Of a stretch of 64,000 nt of DNA, positions 56,878 to 64,000 are shown in pieces. Made by a program: the position numbers and the translations under genes. The stretch comes from Mesodorylaimus sp. YZB2_4. Taxonomy: Eukaryota > Nematoda > Enoplea > Dorylaimida > Dorylaimidae. Each line of letters opens with the position of its first letter. The first letter of the stretch is position 1. Where the stretch lies: positions 372,001-436,000 of the forward strand of contig JASANH010000863.1 of the NCBI GenBank assembly GCA_030248295.1, written 5' to 3'. Under the pieces are notes generated by a model. It ran no database searches and was not told the DNA's origin. It worked only from the letters and a program-made list of their open reading frames with translations.

Positions 56878-57528
56878 AGAGAAAATAATTGCCAATTTAT
56901 GAGTTCCTTAGCCCCGAGTGCGCTGCATAGTGCATAGTGCTTTGAAGATTTTAAAAATGCTTTTTACCAAGTTTCGATAAAGGATAAACAAATTTCGATA
57001 ACTGCTTTTTACAGATACGCTTGATGAACAGTGCGTGGATTGGTTTTGGGCCGTTTTCACTATACACCGCCACAACCATGCTGGGACAGGATATATGCCG
57101 CACCCTGTACTTTCTTAGCATATCTTTTTGGACAGTGGTAATGACTCTGCGACGTCTGCGCTAGTAGTGCAGAACAAAAACAGAGGAGGTCCCCTAATCA
57201 CTGGACACATATATGCGATAAACATGCCAGTAATGGCGTCGAAGACAAGTATTGTGTGGCAATGCCCTCTGTTTCAAAAATATCGAGTCACGACCCTGAG
57301 GATATTATTTTAGGCAGCCATTTAGTGATGTACGATTGTTTGTTTCATGTGCAGCGCCAAATTAATTTCCGAATACAGCTAAGCCCATACAAACGCTTCC
57401 ATAATCTGAAGCTATCGTGGAAAAACGCCTACTGGAAATAATAAATCATGAAAAATCGGTGACATGAGACATTATTTGCACAGCAAGGCGCATGCTTGCC
57501 AAGCGTGACCATTTCTGGCAAAAAATTG

Positions 57529-57536
57529 TATATAAG
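57529..57536 (+). promoter_or_regulatory. TATA box of poly-Cys copy 2
   Basis: TATATAAG, 90 bases before the start codon, matching the position of the box in copy 1. Confidence 0.75.
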
Positions 57537-57618
57537 GGCATGGATACCAATGACCAAATCATTCAATTGCAGCCAGCATTCAGTGTTTGCAGCACCCCAA
57601 CCATCGCCACAATCGGAA

Positions 57619-58076
57619 ATGGCCTCGAACAAGCTCTTGATCGTCCTCTTCTGCTTGTCGACGGCTGCTGTGACATTGGCCCGTCCAGCTGATGAGCACG
57701 AAAGGATGGACGGTAGGTGCCCGATTCTTGCATATGACTGGACGTTAGAGTCTTAAAAGTTCTTCTTTAGCCGAATCCAAACTGGTACAAGCGAAGGACG
57801 TGTCGGTCAGCAAGCGATGCAGCTGTGGTGGAGGCGATGACCACACTATGGGCGGTGGTATGGGTGGCGGCTGGGGACGCATCCAACGCGAAGTGGAGTC
57901 GGCTCAACGCCCCAAGCGATGCATGAATGGAAAACGGGAGCTGCAATTGGTTGGACGTGCCGACAGCGCCGACTTCGAGCCCAGCACCGACAAGCGCATG
58001 TCCCGCACCAAGCGCGGATGCTGCTGCTGCTGCAAATGCTGTTGTTGCTGTTGCTGTTGCTGCTGCTGCTGCTGCT

Positions 58077-58107
<31 letters not shown>

Positions 58108-58327
58108 TTGTTGCAAGTGCTGCTGCTGCTGCGGCAAGCGCGCCTTGGCTCAACGTGCCGCTCAAATCGCCAAGCAACAAATGTTCCTCCAACGCGACGC
58201 CGAGGTCAGCCGCCAACAACGCTGCATGCAAGGACGCAGTGCTGAAAAGAGAATGACCAAGCGGTGCGGCGGTATGGGCGGTGATATGGGAGGACATGGC
58301 ATGGGCGGTGGATGCAAACGAGCCTAA
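57619..58327 (+). CDS. Poly-cysteine secreted prepropeptide-like protein, copy 2
   Basis: Two exons (57619-57712 and 57771-58327, intron 58 bases) encode 216 residues. Exon 1 is a signal peptide (MASNKLLIVLFCLSTAAVTL) followed by ARPADEHERMD. Exon 2 begins AESKLVQAKDVSVSKRCSCG, then a Gly/Met-rich stretch (MGGGMGGGWGR), several dibasic sites (SKR, PKR, GKR, DKR, TKR) and a block of Cys: five Cys, Lys, 26 Cys, Lys, five Cys, then GKR. A Gln/Ala/Arg-rich helix (ALAQRAAQIAKQQ) follows, then MTKR and a Gly/Met/Cys tail ending CKRA. KR sites bracket the Cys block and GKR is a classic amidation signal, so processing as in a neuropeptide or defence-peptide precursor is possible; a metal-binding or structural cuticle/silk role is the alternative. 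No known family comes to mind. Confidence 0.8.
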
Positions 58328-58527
58328 ACAGTGATGCCTTCTAGGCCACAGGATTTTGATATGATTTTGACTGTGTAGTTTATGACCCCGTTTTGACTGC
58401 AAGTTTAATTAAACAGGTAGCAGCAAGATCTGGTTCATGCCTGAGTCAGTTGTTGACGTTGTTAAGGTGAGGTCGGAGGACATCGTCGTCATTGCCACCC
58501 CAATGCGTCGTCATGGAGAGCGTATAT

Positions 58528-58680
58528 AGCGTTAACGATATCGATAACGATAACGATATCATGTCGTTAACGACATCTTTTCAACGTCGTTAACGAAACG
58601 ATAACGATAACGATATTTTTTCAAATAACGGTAACGATAACGATATTCGTCCAAAAAACGATATGACATCGTTAATTATA
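58528..58680. repeat. AACGATAACGATATC repeat cluster, left
   Basis: Many overlapping units of GTTAACGATATC and AACGATAACGATAT, each partly palindromic. A related cluster lies at 59966-60075. The two may be the subterminal regions of one element about 1.5 kb long. Confidence 0.7.
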
Positions 58681-59074
58681 CCATTAGTTCTTACTTGCAA
58701 AGTTGCAAGTTCACGCGCTTCAAGGGATGGTATTGATCACAATCACCGGATGCAACTGTAGGTGAATGACCGCTGCATCACCCTCCTATAACATTCACAT
58801 TTTTCTCAACCTTAAAACTGTACCAGACGCGGCGTCAGAAAGTACCTGCACTACTGGAGTGTCTAGAATGTCAACAGTGTTCTCGAAGATGTCAAGCAGG
58901 ATTGAAAAATTGACAAGCAGAAAGTTAAAAATACTGACGGTAATCAAAAGGGGCATGTTGACAGAATTTTGAGGAGACTTGTGTTTGGAGAGCAGAAGTC
59001 CGATTTTGCGCGCGTCATTGTAAAATTAACGAAAGTATCCTATAAACACCACAAACAGATCACATCCTCAAGAA

Positions 59075-59111
59075 ATTAATACTTCAAAAATGTTTTTTTT
59101 GAAGTATTAAT
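59075..59111. repeat. 16-bp perfect hairpin
   Basis: ATTAATACTTCAAAAA (59075-59090) is answered by TTTTTGAAGTATTAAT (59096-59111) with a 5-base loop. It could terminate transcription or be a small fold-back. Confidence 0.75.
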
Positions 59112-59284
59112 ACTGGAAGCTTAGAGCGCCATGAATCTGGTAGTAATTCTCCTTGGTGTCGCTGTTGCTGATGCATTTTTTCCCATATTTTGTTTTTGCC
59201 TAAAGCCTACTACCTGCTACCTTGTAAGCAGGGCTGTGCGGAAACCAGAACACACACCAGCGTCCCTCAGCGTACTGTACTGTA

Positions 59285-59605
59285 TTTCCACTAGAAGCAC
59301 CTCCACGCGAGGCCATCCTGGACTGGACACTGACTTCCTCGGACGATGGCGGGTGGGCGTTGAACCCACTCGATGTTCGACAGCTGCGGCTGTCTACTCG
59401 TTTTGCTTCAGTCTCTCCACTCGAAGCACCTCTGGGCTACCTGATGAATCGCCCACGGCCTAGCGCGCAAGGTCAGAATGGGTTTAGTGTTCGCAAGCCG
59501 ATCTCCATCATTGGGGATCGAGCCTAGGACGAGCCCAGCCTCCCGCTCCCAAGAATATGGAAAGACGAATGCCAAACCACCTACACCACCGCGGCCGCGT
59601 TGTTG
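59285..59605 (-). mobile_element. tRNA-headed SINE related to family A
   Basis: On the minus strand it starts CGCGGTGGTGTAGGTGGTTT and carries GGCTCGATCCCC, good A and B boxes of a tRNA head. Its tail (plus strand CACTAGAAGCACCTCCACGC, GAGGCCATCCTGG) matches the tail of the 31 kb copy (GACTAGGAGCACCTCCACAC). The middle differs, so it may be a subfamily. Confidence 0.65.
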
Positions 59606-59965
59606 CTAGTGCAATGGTGGACAATGATGCAAGGTGATAGGCCATTAGGGCAAATAGCCAAAGCCAGCAAGCTAGATTCTATAAATGGGGGTCCTGGCCG
59701 CGATTTGGTTCAGGAAGCAGGACCCAATTTGTGCGGCTGCAATCTGAACAGGGGAGCATCATCTGGACAAGGCGGGGGCTGACCAAGTGGCACTAACGGG
59801 TGGTCCCCCAAATGGATACAGTTGACTGACAGACCTCCTTGGAGGCGGCCAGTCCACTGTTTCTCTCCAGTGCTAATTGTCAGAGTCCAGAGGAACTCGA
59901 CAGTACTCCCGCCAGACTCCCAGCTCTAACAAGTAAGCGGCAACATTGCGTCTTTACAGCGAAAA

Positions 59966-60075
59966 AATAACGATATTAACGCGTTAACGATATCTTTTGA
60001 GAAACCATTAACGATTAATGATATCGATATTTTTTGGGATATCGTTAACGAACGATAACGATATCGTTTTCCTGT
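59966..60075. repeat. AACGATAACGATATC repeat cluster, right
   Basis: GTTAACGATATC, AACGATTAATGATATCGATA and GTTAACGAACGATAACGATA follow one another. The motifs are the same as at 58528-58680. Confidence 0.7.
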
Positions 60076-61919
60076 AACAATCCATGGGGGCGCGGTAGCG
60101 TCCCCCAATGTAGTACATGTGCCACACCAACAACGATATCTCAACAGCCTGATGTCACGAAGCGATGAAATTTCGTTTCTTAGTGTAACTTTACACTAGA
60201 TTAAGTTCTACCGAAGGAATTTGCAAGATCTTTTTCCGTTCGGGCTCCACTCATACTAGGGGTGCGAGGGTGAAAATCCCGACCAGGTTTTTTATTTTTG
60301 CAATAACTCGCGAACCGAGTGGCCGAAACCGATGAAATTTGGTATAGATATGAGGGACTAGTTGGGGAAGGTGTGTACCAAAAATCTTTTGAAAATCTTT
60401 ACTGGTTATCCTTCTATGGGCGAAAACGTCCCACGTCATATATGTATGTATGTATGTAGGTATGTATGTATGGACCCGATAGATCACAACGCCGATCGGA
60501 AGCTGTGTGAGAGCGGGGATCCAGCTATAAGTTCAAACGACAGGGCAACATCACTGCTGGTGCCTTTTGGCATTGATTTTGACCACGTATTGCCTCAAAT
60601 TGTTGTAGGGTGCTCAGAAGGGGGTCTACTAAGGTGAAATTATCATTTTTCGCACTTTTAGACCTCATAAAAACCGTCTGGAGAGGCGCAGGGCAACTTT
60701 TTAAAGCTTAATCGAATCACGGAGGTGCGGGGAGCAATTCTTGACTGAAAAATGTTACTTATTACAAAAGTTTAAAGTTTCGGGTTTTGTTGGGGGTCAA
60801 TTTGAACAGAAAAACCTAAAAAATTTAAAAACGCGGACAAAGTCTGCAGGATATAACTTGATGGCTCATTGATTGATCGGAATTAAAGGATTCATGGAAA
60901 CGCTTATCAACTCAATACATACACACGAAAAAGCTATATAGTTTTAAAAAGGCGGGAAATTCAAAAAATGAGAATCAACATTTTTTGTCCATTTTGAAAG
61001 CTGTCCATGCACAACTATGATAATAATACTTGAAGGATCAGGTTATACAAAAAATTTCAAAAAAAGCGAGAAATTCAAATTGAAAAATTTACTTTTAAAA
61101 AAAGTGTTTATAGAGAAAAGGAGTGTTATGAAGACTGACTGACAATAACAGCGGATGACAGAAGAAATGGTTTGTGAGAGCTCGCATTTTCCCTCATACT
61201 TGCGCGTGTCAGAAGCAAAACGGGGTCGCTGCATGAGCCATGCAATGCGCCAACGTAATATTCATAGTTACACAGATCTGGGAAAGTGGATCTAAAATCC
61301 TAGCCCTTTCCTTCCTAATGTAGCACTAAGAGCATGGAACTTACAAGACAGCAGCAGAGAAGAACACTTTAACGGCGGGAAATTCAAATTCGAACTAAAA
61401 CTTAATTTGTTAAGGATACAAACGAGGTCAAATCAATAAGAGAAGAGTAACATGCAATAAAAAAGTGTTCTTCCTTCGCATTGGAATCAAAAACTTGGCG
61501 AGTAAACGGCAGAAAATTCAGGTTATAATTAAGGATGAAGGATGCGCCGGCAAAATTTTTTTAAATGTTATGCCGCCAATGACAGCGTGCAAATATTGTA
61601 AGCAAAAATGCTGCAAAATATTTGAAAAACTCAATGTTAATTTTTTACTGCCGCCTGTTTAAAGTACTGAATCATGTATTCTAAACGAACGCTTGTCACC
61701 CACCAAAACAAAATATTTATTTTCCATACACGGGTAAAGGACTAATCTTAGTCAAGCTAATGTCACACTGAGGACTTTAGAGGAAGATTGAGAGGAGGGC
61801 GGCAGATTTTGAAGAATGGTGCTGTTTGCACTCGAGATTGCATGTGCTCGAACGCGGCCAGTCCTCGAGGGGGTATCGTGGGCAGGTGGAGAAGAGTCAG
61901 GACTGAAAAAGTAGTGAAA
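60076..61919. other. Intergenic, no gene seen
   Basis: It holds a GTAT microsatellite (60437-60472) and CGAACCGAGTGGCCGAAACC near 60312, typical of invertebrate repeats. GGCGGGAAATTCAAA-like motifs occur near 60951 and 61373 (degenerate near 61069). No supported gene. Confidence 0.45.
60437..60472. repeat. (GTAT)n microsatellite
   Basis: About nine TATG units with one TAGG interruption. Confidence 0.9.
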
Positions 61920-63017
61920 TTAGCGAAAAATCCATGAAATGAAACTGGGAAAGGTAGTACATGTGGTTTGATGCGCCTTCGGAGCAGGCCAGTCCAGGCT
62001 GACAAAAGGTGATCAAGAAAGATCCTGCCTGGCTACTGGCTGGTGACATGTACTCGCGGTTTTAGGGTTGACCATAACAACTAGCCTCATTCATGTCACT
62101 GGGCGCCAGGTATCATAGAGATGGAGCTAACTTTCATGAGCAGTTCTGATAGTAATTCGTAATAAATTACGTATATTGGCTTTAAATTGCTGTCATTATA
62201 ATTTTACGCGCCCAGCCACGCATATCAGTGTTCTTAGGCAATAGGACAGACGACAGAACTGATAAACGCACTACAAAAATTATGACTCCAAGTGTAAGCC
62301 TAACCCTTACCAGCGCGACTGAGAAAAATGTTTTCCCGAGTTGTGTAACGTTAAAATGATGTCTTCTGGGATTCCTCCTGAGCGTTCACCATTTCAAGCG
62401 TGTGTTATATCCTAGCTCCTTGACCTACCTATTCAGCTTTGGATGGCCGCCAAATAAATTTTAAAGATGTGTAGAAAATCTGCATTAAAGGCTATTAAAA
62501 CTCATTCTTGCCATGATTTAGCAAATCCTTTTTTACTTTCAAAGAGGAGCTGCTAATATTCATCAGCATAAACTCCATGCATCGGCTCAAAAGTGACAGG
62601 CATGCAATACTGTACATCCCTGCGTTCGGAAACTCGATGCGCCCAATAGCTGCAAGAAAGTCCAGCGAAGATGCAGATTCCTCAAAATTCATTGCTTAAA
62701 GCAGGAGATGACGAAATTGAAAGCGCTGTCCTGAGTAATAGCATTTTGCATAACATAGTCTCTGAATATCCACTACACAAGAAGTGCAGATGTGAGCATT
62801 TTCTAGCAGCCACCTTCCCCAAGCTGGTGACATAAATGAGGCTAGTTGTTATGGTCTACTTGTCAACCCTAAAAACCCGCGAGTACATGTGACCAGCCAG
62901 TAGCCAGGCAGGATCTTTCTTGATCACCTTTTGTCAGCCTGGACCGGCTTGCTCCGAAGGCGCATCAAACCACATGTACTACCTTTCCTAGTTTCATTTC
63001 ATGAATTTTTTGCTAAT
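61920..63017. mobile_element. ~1.1-kb element with ~180-bp inverted repeats
   Basis: 61920-62101 and 62823-63017 are reverse complements with few changes (for example GGTAGTACATGTGGTTTGAT at the left, ATCAAACCACATGTACTACC at the right, and CCATAACAACTAGCCTCATT answered by AATGAGGCTAGTTGTTATGG). The spacer of about 720 bp codes for nothing recognised. Long inverted ends suggest a fold-back or long-TIR DNA transposon; an inverted duplication is the alternative. Confidence 0.8.
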
Positions 63018-64000
63018 ATATACGTTAGTCATGGCCAGCGGTTGGGCATACAGTTGCAGTGTACCTAGGCGATTGATGTGCCCAAGGCACACAATGTAAT
63101 GGTCAGCTCGTAATAGTTTGCACCCCTGTGATTCGCATTGCCAAGTAGTACACTTTCAGGCTGTCAGGAAAAATCAAAGTACAGTATGTCGATGCGACTG
63201 CTGGGACAAAAAAGTCGGTGCGACTTCGACCCCCCCCCCCCCCCCCGTGTTTTGTAGTGTTTTTCCCGCAGCAAACTTTTAATCTCTGCTAGGATGGTCT
63301 GTTATCACTTCACATTACGAAGTTATCTGAAGGGTGCTGCGAGGAGTTGATACAGACTAGACTATGAACAAACTGTAGGTCCTTACGACCATACATTACA
63401 GTACGTTTACAATGCGTGCAAACTAGACCTCCGAAATATTTTGCAGGGGCGGACATCGTTTGCATCCGTTTACGTTTACGTTTACTGTACAGTAAATTGC
63501 AGGAAAACTCAAATGACATCTGACTGCACCACAAAAGCACACCGATTTATCTCGTCGACGAAGCACACCTGGCTTAAATGGAGGAATGAGAATCTCACTA
63601 ACATTTAAAGCAGTGGGATCCAGTCCTCCACTTAATCCAAATGCTATTTTCCATCCAAAAACCAATCACTTTTTCAACACTCATCAATCGTTCCACGCTC
63701 TGCCTGAGTTGGAAGTCATAGATCTGGCAGTGTACTAAAATATCCCTGCGAAGATCTAGCCTCCAGCTGAGTCCGAGCATGTCTTAAGTCGAAACAATTC
63801 TCCACTTGAAATTGAACCGCTCCACCGACCGACTGACTGCACCTGCCGCATGATGCCTAGCAAACAGAAGACAATCTCGACCCGAGCGAGACATCGAGCA
63901 CGTGGGCCGAATACGGCACGGACAGACACACCCGATAACGCCATCCGTAGCGAGGTGGGTGTGCTAGGAAAACACGGGCGACGATTCAGTCGAAAAGCGA
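63018..64000. other. Right flank, no gene seen
   Basis: It includes a run of 16 C at 63231-63246 and several ACGTTTACGTTTAC units near 63465-63485. No supported gene. The last 250 bp have higher G+C, but no exon could be recognised. Confidence 0.4.

Larger units (their letters stand above)
55200..57528. other. Intergenic between the two poly-Cys copies
   Basis: No gene is supported. It contains a family C repeat at 56089-56180 and a tRNA-like sequence at 56800-56877. The rest is unremarkable. Confidence 0.45.

Noticed and set aside
60437..60472. Possible CRISPR-like or satellite array
   Set aside because: Simple GTAT microsatellite without spacers; no CRISPR array is expected or seen in this eukaryotic sequence.

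Overview
This is nuclear DNA from an invertebrate animal. Genes are split by short GT-AG introns whose acceptors are mostly TTTCAG-like. The conserved genes are animal housekeeping genes, and the gene-poor stretches are full of tRNA-derived SINEs, short inverted-repeat (MITE-like) elements and homopolymer runs. The mix fits a nematode best: DEG/ENaC channel paralogs, a small Ly6/ET-module GPI-type protein, a TTAGGC-rich element and the TTTCAG acceptors. That placement is inference, and the species is not identifiable by eye.

Layout. 1.4-2.9 kb: a decayed IgGFc-binding-like gene. 4.5-6.3 kb: an intronless ERK5-type MAP kinase with TQY in place of TEY in the activation loop. 7.1-9.6 kb: MAGOH in five exons. 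10.0-11.0 kb: a hAT-like non-autonomous transposon. 11.2-12.1 kb: a DXD glycosyltransferase. 12.8-14.9 kb (+): LSM4, facing PAT1 at 15.6-19.7 kb (-). 20.3-22.2 kb (+): MTCH2. 22.4-24.4 kb (-): RCL1. 24.8-29.4 kb (-): a 14-exon dihydroxyacetone kinase. 31.7-33.4 kb (+): a six-hairpin glycosidase-like protein, followed by a small membrane protein at 33.7-34.0 kb (-). 36.8-39.9 kb (-): a DEG/ENaC channel and a broken tandem paralog. 44.2 kb: a small membrane protein. 45.3-47.2 kb (-): a TMEM134/TMEM230-type protein. 49.0-50.9 kb (-): a Bin3/MePCE RNA-capping methyltransferase. 52.1-52.7 kb (+): a Ly6/ET-type GPI protein. 54.4-58.3 kb (+): two tandem poly-cysteine precursor genes, one broken. 58.5-64 kb: mostly repeats, including a pair of ~180-bp inverted repeats.

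Five genes act in RNA metabolism: MAGOH (exon junction complex), LSM4 and PAT1 (the Lsm1-7-Pat1 decapping complex), RCL1 (18S rRNA processing) and MePCE. LSM4 and PAT1 are next to each other and their products belong to one complex.

The most novel item is the poly-cysteine family. It encodes a secreted precursor with 26 consecutive cysteines inside a Cys/Lys block, bracketed by KR sites, with a GKR amidation-type signal at the end of the block. Splice models for MAGOH, LSM4, PAT1, MTCH2, RCL1, DAK, TMEM134-like, MePCE, Ly6-like and the small membrane protein were built by hand. In each, the exon lengths and phases close into one reading frame with donor/acceptor sites in place.
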